This document shows, in pieces, positions 18,219 to 27,310 of a stretch of DNA of 64,000 bases. The stretch comes from Marinicauda salina (GTDB lineage: Bacteria; Pseudomonadota; Alphaproteobacteria; Caulobacterales; Maricaulaceae). Made by a program: the position numbers and the translations under genes. Position 1 is the stretch's first letter. Every line of letters starts with the position of its first letter. The notes under the pieces were generated by a model. That model ran no database searches and was not told the DNA's origin. It saw nothing but the letters and a program-made list of their open reading frames with translations. The DNA is taken from positions 1-64,000 of the forward strand of contig NZ_QEXV01000006.1 of NCBI RefSeq assembly GCF_003122085.1. Direction: 5' to 3'.

Positions 18219-19394
18219 ATGATCCGCGCCTTCCTCACCGACGACGCGCATGCGCGCACCCGATCGCTCTCCGCGGCCATCCTGTGCGCGGCGCTGGCGG
18301 GATGCGGCTTCGGCCTGCTGATGCCGCTCATCGCGCTCAATCTCGAAGTCATGACGGGATCCGGCGCGGTGGTCGGCGCCAATGCGGCCATGGCGGCGCT
18401 GTCGACCGTCGTCGCCACCCCGATCATCCCCGCCCTGCTCGCCCGCCTGCCGGCGCGACGCGTCGTCATCGCGAGCGCGCTTCTGACCGGCCTCGGCCTG
18501 ATCGCCTTTCCCGCCATGCGCGACGTCACGGCCTGGTTCGTCATTCGCTTCCTGATCGGCCTGACCGTGACGGTGGTCTTCGTGGCCAGCGAGACGTGGA
18601 TCAACCAGCTCGCCAAGCCGGACCGGCGCGCCAGCCTGCTGGCCGCCTACGCCACGGTGCTGTCGGCGGGTTTCGGCTCGGGCGGCGTGCTGCTCGCTGT
18701 CCTCGGCGCGGAGGGCTGGCTGCCCTGGCTCGCCGGCGCGGCGATCTTCTTTCTCGGTGCGATCCCGATCGCAGTGCTGAAGGGGCCCGGCCTCGAGCCG
18801 CCCGACAAGGCGGACGCGGGACCGCGGGCGATCCTGCGGGCGGGCCGGCTGACGCCGGCGGCGATCCTCGCCGGGCTCGTCTTCGGGGCGCTGGAGACCA
18901 ACATCTTCGGGCTGTTCCCGGTCTACGCCGAGCGGCTCGGCCTGTCGGTGCCCGCCGTCGGCCTGCTGGTCGCCGTCGGCGCGCTCGGCGCCATCGCGCT
19001 GCAAATCCCGATCGGGCGCTTCGCCGACCGCATCGGACGCCTCGAGGCGCTGCGCCTGATCGCGGTCGCCAGCGTCGTCCTGCCGATCGCGATCCTTCTG
19101 GCCGGCGCGTCCAAGCCCCTGCTCTTCCCGCTCGTCTTCGTCTATGTCGGCGTCGCCGGCGGCTTCTACACCGTCGGGCTTGCGCGGATCGGCGAACGGC
19201 TGAGCGGCGGGGCGATGGCGACGGCCAACGCCGCCTTCATCTTCGCCTACGGCCTCGGCTCCCTCGTGGGGCCGCCGATTTCGGGCGCGGGAATGGACGC
19301 CTGGGACCCGCAGGGGCTGATGGCGGTGGCCGCCGCGCTGGCCGCGCTGTATCTTGTCGGAACATCGCCGATCGTGCGCCGCGATCGGCATTGA
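18219..19394 (+). CDS. MFS transporter, YcaD-like
   Basis: The 391-residue protein has twelve hydrophobic segments and the major-facilitator loop motif GRFADRIGRLEAL between helices 8 and 9. The N-half contains FVASETWINQL, typical of the YcaD/MFS_1 carriers of proteobacteria. The substrate is unknown. The gene follows the Nudix hydrolase after 45 bases and its stop codon lies within the -35 box of the rpmG promoter. Confidence 0.88.
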   Translation: MIRAFLTDDAHARTRSLSAAILCAALAGCGFGLLMPLIALNLEVMTGSGAVVGANAAMAALSTVVATPIIPALLARLPARRVVIASALLTGLGLIAFPAMRDVTAWFVIRFLIGLTVTVVFVASETWINQLAKPDRRASLLAAYATVLSAGFGSGGVLLAVLGAEGWLPWLAGAAIFFLGAIPIAVLKGPGLEPPDKADAGPRAILRAGRLTPAAILAGLVFGALETNIFGLFPVYAERLGLSVPAVGLLVAVGALGAIALQIPIGRFADRIGRLEALRLIAVASVVLPIAILLAGASKPLLFPLVFVYVGVAGGFYTVGLARIGERLSGGAMATANAAFIFAYGLGSLVGPPISGAGMDAWDPQGLMAVAAALAALYLVGTSPIVRRDRH

Positions 19395-19418
19395 CACCGG
19401 ACCGCGCGCGAGTATGTT
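19391..19418 (+). promoter_or_regulatory. Promoter for rpmG
   Basis: A consensus -35 TTGACA (19391-19396) and a -10 TATGTT (19413-19418) are spaced by 16 bases, placing a start point near 19425, about 50 bases before the rpmG ATG. The TGA inside the -35 box is the stop codon of the MFS gene. Confidence 0.65.
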
Positions 19419-19475
19419 CGCGCGTCCGCAGCGCCGCATGAGCCGGCGCTTTCATGCTTGCACGGGTGCGCGACC

Positions 19476-19643
19476 ATGGCCAAACCGACGACCATCAAGA
19501 TCCGCCTCAACTCCACGGCGGACACCGGCTATTTCTACGTGACGAAGAAGAATGCGCGCACGATGACCGAGAAGCTCGTGCTCAAGAAGTACGACCCGAT
19601 CGCGCGCAAGCATGTCGAGTTCAAGGAAGGCAAGATCAAGTAG
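19476..19643 (+). CDS. rpmG: 50S ribosomal protein L33
   Basis: L33 is a small protein of the large ribosomal subunit. The start is ATG 19476 ([19 protein letters not shown]), giving 55 residues, the normal bacterial length. The cysteine pairs of the zinc-binding L33 variant are absent, so this is the zinc-free form. It has its own strong promoter upstream and an intrinsic terminator downstream, and thus is probably a single-gene transcript. Confidence 0.97.
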   Translation: MAKPTTIKIRLNSTADTGYFYVTKKNARTMTEKLVLKKYDPIARKHVEFKEGKIK

Positions 19644-19694
19644 CCTTCCCCGGCCGCGTCGCCGGCGGTTTTCAACTCCGATGCATCGACCGTG

Positions 19695-19720
19695 AAAGGC
19701 CGCGTCCTACGCGGCCTTTT
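19695..19720. terminator. Bidirectional intrinsic terminator between rpmG and pleD
   Basis: A 7-bp stem ggccgcg/cgcggcc with a 5-base loop (19698-19716), flanked by A residues on the left and TTTT on the right. It can end rpmG on the plus strand and pleD on the minus strand. The pleD stop codon (19707-19709) falls inside the hairpin loop. Confidence 0.85.
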
Positions 19721-21068
19721 CCTTTGCGGCCACGACCAGATTCCGTCCGCCCGCCTTGGCGTCGTAGAGCGCCGCGTCGGCGCGATCCATCAGCGTCTCG
19801 GCCGTGTCGCCGGCGACGGCTTCCGCCACGCCGGCGCTGACGGTGACCTCGAGCGGATCGCCCGTCGCCTTGGCGGTGAAGGGCTCGCGCGCGACGTGGG
19901 CGCGCACGCGCTCGGCGGCCTCCAGCGCGGTCTCCCGCCCCGCTCCGGCGAGGATCACCATGAACTCCTCGCCCCCGATCCGCCCGGCGATATCGACGGC
20001 GCGCAACTGCTCGCCCATGCGCTGGGCGAAGGCGGTGAGCACCTCGTCGCCGGCCTGATGGCCGTGGGTGTCGTTGATCGGTTTGAAGTGATCGATATCG
20101 ATCAGGATGATGCTCAGCGGCGTCTGGTCCCGGTCGTAGGAATCCAGCGCCTGGCGCAGGCGCGAAATGACGTAGCGGCGGTTGGGCAAACCCGTCAGCG
20201 CGTCCGTCACCGCCATCTCGAGGCTCTCCTCGAGGCGGTCGCGCAGCTTGTCGGCGTAGCGGCGGCGACGCAGCTGGGTCCGGACGCGCGCGGCCAGCTC
20301 GCCGCCGTCGACGGGGCGGTAGACCACGTCGTTCACGCCGAGATCCAGCGCGCGAACCATGGTCTGGCGATCGTCGGGGGCGACGATGGCCAGGATCGGC
20401 AGATGCCGCGTCGCCGCGTCGGACCGCAGGCGCGCGCAGAGCCGCAGCCCGTCGAAGCGCGGCGAGGTCAGATCGATGAGAAGCATGTCCGCCTGACCGG
20501 CCTCGCGGACCGCGGCGGCCGGCTCGAGCACGGCGTCGGCGTCGAACGAGCGGGGCAGCTTCGCGATCAGCCGTTCCGCGACGGTCTCGTCCGGAGCCGA
20601 CACGATGATCCGACCCGAAACGACCTCCCGGTCTTCAGGCTCGTCGGGATCGACACGGGCGCCGGCCTCGTCGCGCAGGCGCAGCTCGTCCATCACCACC
20701 TTGAGACGGAGCAGAGAGCGCACGCGGGCGAACAGCGCGATGTCGTCGACCGGCTTGGTCAGGAAATCGTCGGCGCCGGCCTCCAGGCCCTTGATGCGGT
20801 CGTCGCGCTCGTCGAGCGCGGTGACCATGATCACCGGCACGTGCCGGGTCGCGGGGTCGGACTTGAGACGCCGGCAAACCTCGAAGCCGTTCAGCCCCGG
20901 CATCATGATGTCGAGAATGATGAGATCCGGATCGGTCGTGCGCGCGAGCTCCAGGCACTGCTCGCCGTCGGCGGCCAGGGTGACCTCGAAATACTCGGCG
21001 CTCAGCCGCGCTTCGAGCAGACGCCTGTTGGTTTCGTTGTCGTCGACGACGAGGATGCGCGCGCTCAT
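19707..21068 (-). CDS. pleD: Diguanylate cyclase response regulator PleD
   Basis: PleD makes cyclic di-GMP and drives the swarmer-to-stalked transition. The 453-residue protein has a first receiver domain with acidic pair, phospho-acceptor Asp53 (LIILDIMMP) and Lys in FLTKP; a second, degenerate receiver (about 155-275); and a GGDEF domain with active motif GGEEF (365-369). The inhibitory site RxxD is present as RAVD (356-359), so product inhibition should work. It lies 11 bases after divK, the arrangement known from Caulobacter. Confidence 0.97.
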   Translation of the reverse strand: MSARILVVDDNETNRRLLEARLSAEYFEVTLAADGEQCLELARTTDPDLIILDIMMPGLNGFEVCRRLKSDPATRHVPVIMVTALDERDDRIKGLEAGADDFLTKPVDDIALFARVRSLLRLKVVMDELRLRDEAGARVDPDEPEDREVVSGRIIVSAPDETVAERLIAKLPRSFDADAVLEPAAAVREAGQADMLLIDLTSPRFDGLRLCARLRSDAATRHLPILAIVAPDDRQTMVRALDLGVNDVVYRPVDGGELAARVRTQLRRRRYADKLRDRLEESLEMAVTDALTGLPNRRYVISRLRQALDSYDRDQTPLSIILIDIDHFKPINDTHGHQAGDEVLTAFAQRMGEQLRAVDIAGRIGGEEFMVILAGAGRETALEAAERVRAHVAREPFTAKATGDPLEVTVSAGVAEAVAGDTAETLMDRADAALYDAKAGGRNLVVAAKEKAA

Positions 21069-21079
21069 CCTCGCACCCC

Positions 21080-21445
21080 CTATTCCAGAAACTTCTTGAG
21101 CGTCTCGATGAAGGTCGAGACGGTGATGGGCTTGGACAGATAGCCCTCGCAGCCGCCCTCGCGGATGCGCTCCTCGTCTCCCTTCATGGCGAAGGCCGTC
21201 ACCGCCACGACCGGGATCGAGGCCAGCTCGGCGTCATTCTTGATCCACTTGGTGACGTCCAGGCCCGAGACCTCGGGCAGCTGAATGTCCATGAGGATCA
21301 GATCCGGCTTGTGCTCACGCGCGAGCTCAAGCGCCTTGAGGCCCTCGCGCGTCTGCACGGTCTCGTAGCCGTGCGCCTCGAGCAGATCATGAAAGAGCTT
21401 CATGTTCAGCTCGTTGTCTTCAACGATCAGAACTTTCTTGGGCAT
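21080..21445 (-). CDS. divK: Single-domain response regulator DivK
   Basis: DivK is a stand-alone receiver that binds DivL and the DivJ/PleC kinases and so controls the CckA-CtrA pathway. The 121-residue protein starts with [20 protein letters not shown]. It has the phosphorylatable Asp53 ([10 protein letters not shown]), Thr in [19 protein letters not shown], and Lys in LSKPI. Similarity to Caulobacter DivK is very high over the full length. The first Met of the conserved sequence is used; an ATG 12 bases upstream (MLQV) is an alternative. It is the first gene of divK-pleD. Confidence 0.97.
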   Translation of the reverse strand: MPKKVLIVEDNELNMKLFHDLLEAHGYETVQTREGLKALELAREHKPDLILMDIQLPEVSGLDVTKWIKNDAELASIPVVAVTAFAMKGDEERIREGGCEGYLSKPITVSTFIETLKKFLE

Positions 21446-21629
21446 GACCTGCAGCATGGTGACCGCGCGCTCTCCCCGTGGCCCCGCCTTTCCGGCTCGG
21501 GCTCTTGACCATCCACGGACCACTAAACCCTATCTTCCTTAATCAAGGATGAGTCGCCGGCTTCCGCGGCGTCGCGGAACAAGATAGGAACCGATGGCGT
21601 GGAATCCATCACACGGAGGTCGCGGCGCG

Positions 21630-22544
21630 ATGCGCCTCGGGGTTGATCTCGGCGGCACGAAAATCGAGGCGGCGGCGATCGACGCCGCCGGCGCGATCCG
21701 CGCACGCCGCCGCGTCGCTTCGCCGCAGGACTACGACGCCAAGATTCGCGCGATCGGGGAACTCGTCGCCGCGATCGCGAACGAGGCCGGCCTGTCCGAC
21801 GCCCCGGTCGGCGTCGGCCACCCCGGTTCGATCAACCCGCGCACGGGATGCGTGCGAAACGCGAATTCGACGGACCTCAACGGCCGGCGCCTTAACCAGG
21901 ATCTGGAAGCGGCGCTGGGCCGGCCCGTGCGCTGCGCCAACGACGCCAACTGCTTCGCGCTGTCCGAGGCGCGCGACGGCGCGGCGGCGGACGCCCGCAT
22001 CGTCTTCGGCGCAATCCTGGGCACCGGCGTCGGCGGCGGCGTGGTCGTCGACGGTCGCCTGCTCTCCGGCGCCGACTTCATCGCCGGCGAGTGGGGTCAT
22101 GCCGGCCTGCCCTGGGCGCGACCGGACGAGACGCCCGGCCCGGCGTGCAAATGCGGCAAGCGCGGCTGCGTCGAAGCCTGGTGCTCGGGGCCCGCGCTTG
22201 TCGCCGATTACGTCCGCGCCGGCGGACAGGCCGAGTCCGTCGAGGAAATCGTCGAAGCCGCATCGGCCGGGGATTCGCTCGCGCGGGACGCGCTCGCCAG
22301 GCATCGCGACCGACTGGCGCGATCGCTGGCGACGGTCGTGAACATCCTCGATCCCGAGGCGATCGTGCTCGGCGGCGGGCTGTCGAACCTGCCCGGCATC
22401 GCCGAGGACCTGAACGCGCGCCTCGCCGACTGGGCCTTCACCGACGAGCTGCGCGTCGATGTACGCCGCAACGCCCACGGCGATTCCTCGGGCGTGCGCG
22501 GGGCGGCGTGGCTCTGGCCCGCGCCGGGAGAAGCCGGGTCATGA
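21630..22544 (+). CDS. ROK family sugar kinase
   Basis: The 304-residue ROK protein probably phosphorylates a hexose or N-acetylhexosamine. It has the phosphate-binding LGVDLGGTKIEAAA, the catalytic-region GHPGSINPRTG and NDANCFAL, and the zinc site GEWGHAGL plus CKCGKRGCVEAW. ATG 21630 is preceded by GGAGG 11 bases upstream. This pattern fits fructokinase or N-acetylglucosamine kinase (Mak/NagK); sequence alone does not decide. Its stop overlaps the ATG of dinB, an odd pairing of functions. It is divergent from divK. Confidence 0.88.
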   Translation: MRLGVDLGGTKIEAAAIDAAGAIRARRRVASPQDYDAKIRAIGELVAAIANEAGLSDAPVGVGHPGSINPRTGCVRNANSTDLNGRRLNQDLEAALGRPVRCANDANCFALSEARDGAAADARIVFGAILGTGVGGGVVVDGRLLSGADFIAGEWGHAGLPWARPDETPGPACKCGKRGCVEAWCSGPALVADYVRAGGQAESVEEIVEAASAGDSLARDALARHRDRLARSLATVVNILDPEAIVLGGGLSNLPGIAEDLNARLADWAFTDELRVDVRRNAHGDSSGVRGAAWLWPAPGEAGS

Positions 22545-23806
22545 CCGCCTGCGCCCCGGGCTGGTGCCGCGACTGCTTCGCCGCGGTCGACTCGGGCGAT
22601 CCCGCCTGCCCGTCCTGCCGCAGCCGGCGGCTGGCCCGCCACGCGGAGATCAACGCGTTGTCGGTCGCCCATCTCGACTGCGACGCCTTCTACGCCGCCA
22701 TCGAAAAGCGCGACGATCCGGGCCTCGAGGACAAGCCGGTGATCATCGGCGGCGGGCGACGCGGCGTCGTCGCGACGGCGTGCTACGTCGCCCGGCTCTA
22801 CGGCGTGAAGTCGGCGATGCCGATGTTCAAGGCGCTCAAGGCGTGTCCGGACGCCGTCGTCATCCGTCCGCGCATGGAGGTCTACGCCGAGGAAGGCCGG
22901 CGTATCCGCCGCCTGATGGAGGACGTCACGCCGCTCGTCGAGCCGCTCTCGATCGACGAGGCCTTCCTCGATCTCTCCGGCACCGAGCGACTGCACGGCG
23001 CGCCCCCGGCGCTCACCCTGCTCAAGCTGCAGCAGCGCATCCGCGACGAGGTCGGCGTCACCGTCTCGATCGGGCTCAGCTACAACAAGTTCCTGGCCAA
23101 GACCGCCTCCGACCTCGACAAGCCCGACGGCTTCGCTTCGATCGGCGAGGCCGACGCGCCGGCCTTCCTCGCCGCCCTGCCGGTCAGCGCGGTCTATGGC
23201 GTGGGTCCCGTCTTTGCGAAAAAGCTCGAAGCCGAGGGCCTGCGCACGCTCGCCGACGTCCTGAAGCTCGACGAGCGCGAGATGATGAAGCGCCACGGCG
23301 AGGCCGGCCTGCGCCTGCACCGCCTCGCCCGCGGCGAGGATACGCGCAGCGTCAGCCCGCAGCGTGATCGCAAGAGCGTTTCCGCCGAGACCACGTTCGA
23401 CGCCGACATCGCCGAGGTCGAGGCGCTCGAGACCCGGCTCTGGCCGCTGTGCGTGAAGGTCGCCGACCGGATGAAGAAGGCGGGGCTCGCCGGCCGCGTG
23501 GTGACGCTCAAGCTCAAGACCGCCCAGTTCCGCACGCTGACGCGCCGGCGCACGCTGCCCGAGGCCGCCCAGCTCGCCGACACGCTGTTCCGGATCGGGC
23601 GCGAGATGCTCGCCCGGGAGAAGCCCGGCGTGCGCTATCGGCTGATCGGGATCGGCTACGGCGCGCTGGAGACCGCCGGCGGCGACGCGATGGATCTGCT
23701 TGATCCCGACGCGTCCCGGCGGGCGGCGGCCGAACGCGCCATGGACGCCGCGCGCGAGAAATTCGGCGGCGACGCCGTCATCAAGGGCCGCATGCTCAAG
23801 CGCTGA
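22541..23806 (+). CDS. dinB: DNA polymerase IV with N-terminal zinc finger
   Basis: A Y-family translesion polymerase of 421 residues. The palm motifs AHLDCDAFYAAIE (near 45) and LSIDEAFLD (near 140) carry the metal-binding acidic residues. The fingers, HhH and little-finger domains follow. The first 30 residues hold a Cys pattern (C9xxC12 ... C23xxC26) that resembles a small zinc ribbon, as in an alphaproteobacterial DinB subgroup. ATG 22541 overlaps the ROK stop as ATGA. No LexA-type box was recognised upstream. It converges with the GST gene three bases away. Confidence 0.93.
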   Translation: MTACAPGWCRDCFAAVDSGDPACPSCRSRRLARHAEINALSVAHLDCDAFYAAIEKRDDPGLEDKPVIIGGGRRGVVATACYVARLYGVKSAMPMFKALKACPDAVVIRPRMEVYAEEGRRIRRLMEDVTPLVEPLSIDEAFLDLSGTERLHGAPPALTLLKLQQRIRDEVGVTVSIGLSYNKFLAKTASDLDKPDGFASIGEADAPAFLAALPVSAVYGVGPVFAKKLEAEGLRTLADVLKLDEREMMKRHGEAGLRLHRLARGEDTRSVSPQRDRKSVSAETTFDADIAEVEALETRLWPLCVKVADRMKKAGLAGRVVTLKLKTAQFRTLTRRRTLPEAAQLADTLFRIGREMLAREKPGVRYRLIGIGYGALETAGGDAMDLLDPDASRRAAAERAMDAAREKFGGDAVIKGRMLKR

Positions 23807-23809
23807 GGC

Positions 23810-24514
23810 CTATTCCGTGGCGAAGGCCGGATCGACGCGCCGGTCCTCGATCACCGCGCCGCGGGCGGCGATCTCGGCGTCGTGGGCGGGCTCGCGCCAA
23901 GGTTCGGCGAGCGCGTCGGCCTCCCACTCCCGCATCGAGGGCAGATCGAGCAGGCGTTCGGCGTAGGCCGCGGCCGTCTCGCCCAGCGCCAGCCCGTAGC
24001 CGCGCACGCGGAAGGCGACCGGCGCGTAGAAGGCGTCGACGGCGCCGAAGGTCTCGCCGCACAGGAACGGTCCGCCCCAGCGGTCGAGACCTTCCGACCA
24101 GAGTTCGTCGATACGGGCGAGATCCTTCGTCAGCGCCGGCGACGTCTCGGCGAGCCGCACGCGAACGCCCACCGACATCGAGCAGTGTTCGCGAAGCGCC
24201 GGGAAACCCGAGTGCATCTCGGCGGCCGCACAGCGCGCCCAGGCCCGGGCGGCGGCGTCCTTGGGCCAGACGCCGGCGTGACGCTCGGCGAGATACTCCG
24301 CGATCCCCAGGCTGTCCCAGACCTTCCAGGCGCCGTCCTCCAGGCAGGGAACCATCCCGTTCGGGGAGAAGGCGCGGAACATCTCGAAGCTCGAGCCCTC
24401 CGGATTGAAGGGGTGAAGCCGCTCCTCGAACGCGATGTGGCGCTCGCGCATCAGCGCCCACGGCCTCAGCGACCAGGAGGAGTAGTTCTTGTTGGCGATG
24501 TTGAGGACGTACAT
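23810..24514 (-). CDS. Glutathione S-transferase family protein
   Basis: The 234-residue protein has the thioredoxin-like N-terminal domain with the active-site region NKNYSSWSLRPW, where a Ser/Cys-type residue activates glutathione, then NGMVPCLED (cis-Pro loop) and DSLGIAEYLAE (glutathione contact). The C-terminal all-helical domain runs to about 205, with a short extra tail. The substrate is not predictable. The gene sits between convergent dinB and the alpha/beta hydrolase gene on its own strand. Confidence 0.9.
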   Translation of the reverse strand: MYVLNIANKNYSSWSLRPWALMRERHIAFEERLHPFNPEGSSFEMFRAFSPNGMVPCLEDGAWKVWDSLGIAEYLAERHAGVWPKDAAARAWARCAAAEMHSGFPALREHCSMSVGVRVRLAETSPALTKDLARIDELWSEGLDRWGGPFLCGETFGAVDAFYAPVAFRVRGYGLALGETAAAYAERLLDLPSMREWEADALAEPWREPAHDAEIAARGAVIEDRRVDPAFATE

Positions 24515-24578
24515 GGACTGGCTCCGCGGCCGGACGGCTCAACGCTCTAGCACGGCGCGTCGGTTCCGCCGAGCGGCG

Positions 24579-25478
24579 TCACGCCGCCGCGCGCGCCGGC
24601 GCCTCGGCGGCGAGCCAGCGCCAGACCTGGGGCCAGAACACGTCGGCCATCTTCTCGCGGAAGAAGCCGTCATGGCCGATGCGGCCGCGGCCGAGATCGG
24701 CGTGGCGGACGATTTTCATCTCCGTCGGCGCGCTTTCGAACTGGGCGAGCAGCCAGCGCGTCGCCGCCGGCGTCGCGATCGGGTCGTCGTCGGCGACCCA
24801 GGCGCAGACCGGCGTGTTGAATGCCGCATATCGGCTGAGCAGGCCGGTCTCGGCGAGCGTGTCGCGGAAATAGTCCGGCGTGACCCCCCAGTCGCGCCAG
24901 TCATTCCAGACGCCGGCCGGCAGCGGCTCGCCGCGCCAGAGACGGCCCCTCGGGACATGGCCCTTCAGCGCCAGCTGGAGCGGTCCGACGACGCGCCAGA
25001 ACAGCCAGCCGAGATGCTTCACGGGCGCGCTGTGGAGCCCCCAGTAGCCCGAGGACGAGGAGAGCAGCGCGACGCGCCGCAGCGGCAGGTCGCCGTCGAT
25101 GAGCGGCACGAAATGCCCGCCGATCGAGTGGCCGACGACATCGAGCGGCAGGCCCGGATATTCTTCGCATGCGAACCGCGCCGCGGCGGGCATGTCGCGC
25201 AGACCCCAGTCGAGCATGCGCGCGTCCTCGTCGGCGAACGCGACCTCGCGGGAGGCGCCCTGCCCGCGATAGTCCCAGACAAGCACCGCCCAGCCCTGGC
25301 GCGCCGAGGCCTCGGCGAAGGCGGTGTAGAAGTCCTGGCGGTACCCGGTGGCGGGATTGATCACCATCACCGCGATCGGCGCAGCCGGCGCGATGAGGCG
25401 CCCGCGCAGCGTCCGGCCGTCCTCGGCGGCGAAGGCGACGGCGCGCGTCTCCGGTTGGTGGCCGGCGAACTGGTCCAT
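24579..25478 (-). CDS. Alpha/beta hydrolase
   Basis: A 299-residue serine hydrolase of the COG4757-like type. The nucleophile elbow is GHSIGG (Ser118), the oxyanion strand is VMVINPATGYRQDFY, and acid and His residues appear in WVADDDPIA and IGHDGFF. No signal peptide is present, so it is cytoplasmic. ATG 25478 is used; the frame upstream is open but not protein-like. It is divergent from the RidA gene. The substrate is unknown. Confidence 0.85.
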   Translation of the reverse strand: MDQFAGHQPETRAVAFAAEDGRTLRGRLIAPAAPIAVMVINPATGYRQDFYTAFAEASARQGWAVLVWDYRGQGASREVAFADEDARMLDWGLRDMPAAARFACEEYPGLPLDVVGHSIGGHFVPLIDGDLPLRRVALLSSSSGYWGLHSAPVKHLGWLFWRVVGPLQLALKGHVPRGRLWRGEPLPAGVWNDWRDWGVTPDYFRDTLAETGLLSRYAAFNTPVCAWVADDDPIATPAATRWLLAQFESAPTEMKIVRHADLGRGRIGHDGFFREKMADVFWPQVWRWLAAEAPARAAA

Positions 25479-25622
25479 GGAGTCCCCTCTCACCGCTACA
25501 CCCCCTTTGCGCCCCGCTTCAGTGTGGACTTTTCCACAGGTTTTGTTCAAGCGCGCACGGCTGGCCGGACGCAGCGCCGACGGGTATGAATCGAGCGCCC
25601 CGCCGCAGCAAGGAGCCTGTTC

Positions 25623-26084
25623 ATGTCCGACGTCGACGCCCGCCTGAAGGAGCTCGGCCTCGAGCTGCCCGAGCCCGTCGCGCCCGTGGCGAACTACGTG
25701 CCCTTCGTGCGCAGCGGTGATCTGGTTCACGTCTCGGGCCAGATCGCGAAAGGTCCGGACGGGCTTGTAACAGGCGTGCTGGGCCAGAATCTCGACGTCG
25801 CCGGCGGCCAGGCGGCCGCGCGCTACTGCGCGCTCAACCTGATCGCCCAGTTCAAGATCGCCTGCGACGGCGACCTGGATCGGGTCAGGCGGGTCGTGAA
25901 GCTGGGCGGCTTCGTCGCCGCCGACCCCTCCTTCACCGACGTGCCCCAGGTCATCAACGGCGCCTCCGACCTCATTGGCCAGGTCTTCGGCGAGAAGGGG
26001 CGTCATGCGCGGTCGGCCGTCGGCGTGGCCGCGCTTCCTCTGGGCACGGCCGTCGAGATCGACGCCGTGATCGAGATCGGCTGA
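25623..26084 (+). CDS. RidA/YjgF family protein
   Basis: The 153-residue protein belongs to the Rid family, which clears reactive enamine/imine intermediates made by PLP enzymes. It has VSGQIAKGPDG, the region FVAADPSFTDVPQVINGASDL and the substrate-binding Arg in RHARSAVGVAALPLG. This longer subtype (about 153 residues) differs from the 128-residue archetype RidA, so deaminase activity is an inference. A good ribosome site, AGGAG, lies about 8 bases before the ATG. Confidence 0.9.
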   Translation: MSDVDARLKELGLELPEPVAPVANYVPFVRSGDLVHVSGQIAKGPDGLVTGVLGQNLDVAGGQAAARYCALNLIAQFKIACDGDLDRVRRVVKLGGFVAADPSFTDVPQVINGASDLIGQVFGEKGRHARSAVGVAALPLGTAVEIDAVIEIG

Positions 26085-26167
26085 GGGCGAGGCCTCACGC
26101 GCGACGATCCAGAGCCTATATTCGCCGGCATGACCATGTCCGCGACCGCCGCCGGATCCCCGACCGC

Positions 26168-27310
26168 ATGAGCGATGTCCGAATCCGGATGATCGAGCGC
26201 CTGGGCGAGGTCTCCCCGGGGGCCTGGGACGCCGTCGCCAATCCGCCGGGCGCGGCCTGCGACCCCTTCCTGAGCTGGGCGTTCCTGGATGCGCTGGAGA
26301 CGTCCGGCTCGGCGGTCGAGGAGGCCGGCTGGGGGCCGCGGCACCTCCTCGCAGAGGACGGCGACGGAAAGCTTGTCGGCGCGCTGCCGCTCTATCTCAA
26401 AGGGCATTCCTATGGCGAGTACGTGTTCGACCACGCCTGGGCGCATGCGCTCGAGCGCGCCGGCGGCGCCTACTATCCCAAGCTGCTGACCGCCGTCCCG
26501 TTCACACCGGCGACGGGACGCCGCCTGCTGTCGCCCGAGCCCGAGGTGCGCGACCTGCTCGCCGGCGCGGCGATGAAGGTCTGCGCCGAGTGGGGCGTGT
26601 CGGGCTGGCACGTGCTGTTCCCGTTCGAGCCCGAGTGGGCGCGGCTGGGCGAGCTCGGCCTGCTTCGCCGCGCTGACATCCAGTTCATCTGGGAGAATGA
26701 CGGCTACGCCAGCTATGACGACTTCCTCGCCGCGCTGTCCTCGCGCAAGCGCAAGGCGCTCAGGAAGGAGCGCGCGGCCGCGCAGGCCGGCCTCGAGATC
26801 GTCCCGCTGACGGGAAGCGATCTGACCGAAGAGCATTGGGACGTCTTCTTCGCCTGCTACCAGGACACCGGCGAACGCAAGTGGGGCTCGCCCTATCTCA
26901 ATCGCGAATTCTTTTCGCTGGTCCACGAACGCATGGCCGAGGACGTGCTGCTGGTGATGGCCCGTCGCGACGGCCGCTGGATCGCCGCGGCGCTCAACTT
27001 CATCGGTTCGGAGGCGCTGTTCGGCCGCTACTGGGGCTGCCTCGAGCACCAGGACAACCTGCATTTCGAGCTGTGCTACCACCGGGCCGTCGACTTCGCG
27101 ATCGATCGCGGACTGAAACGAGTCGAGGCCGGCGCGCAGGGGCCGCACAAGATGGCGCGCGGCTACCGGCCTAGACCCGTCTATTCCGCCCACTACCTTA
27201 CGAACCCGGGCCTGTCGGACGCCGTCGCGCGCTTCCTGGAACAGGAGCGCCCCGCGGTCGAATCCGAGATCGTGGAGCTGGAAAGGGATTCGCCCTATAA
27301 GCGAGGATGA
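26168..27310 (+). CDS. COG3146 (DUF482) GNAT-fold peptidyl transferase-like protein
   Basis: The 380-residue product matches the COG3146/peptidogalycan biosynthesis family, which has a FemX-like GNAT fold. Marker stretches are LSWAFLDALE near 40, GAYYPKLLTAVPFTPATGRRLL near 100, SSRKRKALRKERAAA near 195, and VEAGAQGPHKMARGYRP near 320. The role of the family is not established. Its stop overlaps the ATG of the following C4-motif gene, so the two are likely coupled. No membrane segments or signal peptide are seen. Confidence 0.88.
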   Translation: MSDVRIRMIERLGEVSPGAWDAVANPPGAACDPFLSWAFLDALETSGSAVEEAGWGPRHLLAEDGDGKLVGALPLYLKGHSYGEYVFDHAWAHALERAGGAYYPKLLTAVPFTPATGRRLLSPEPEVRDLLAGAAMKVCAEWGVSGWHVLFPFEPEWARLGELGLLRRADIQFIWENDGYASYDDFLAALSSRKRKALRKERAAAQAGLEIVPLTGSDLTEEHWDVFFACYQDTGERKWGSPYLNREFFSLVHERMAEDVLLVMARRDGRWIAAALNFIGSEALFGRYWGCLEHQDNLHFELCYHRAVDFAIDRGLKRVEAGAQGPHKMARGYRPRPVYSAHYLTNPGLSDAVARFLEQERPAVESEIVELERDSPYKRG

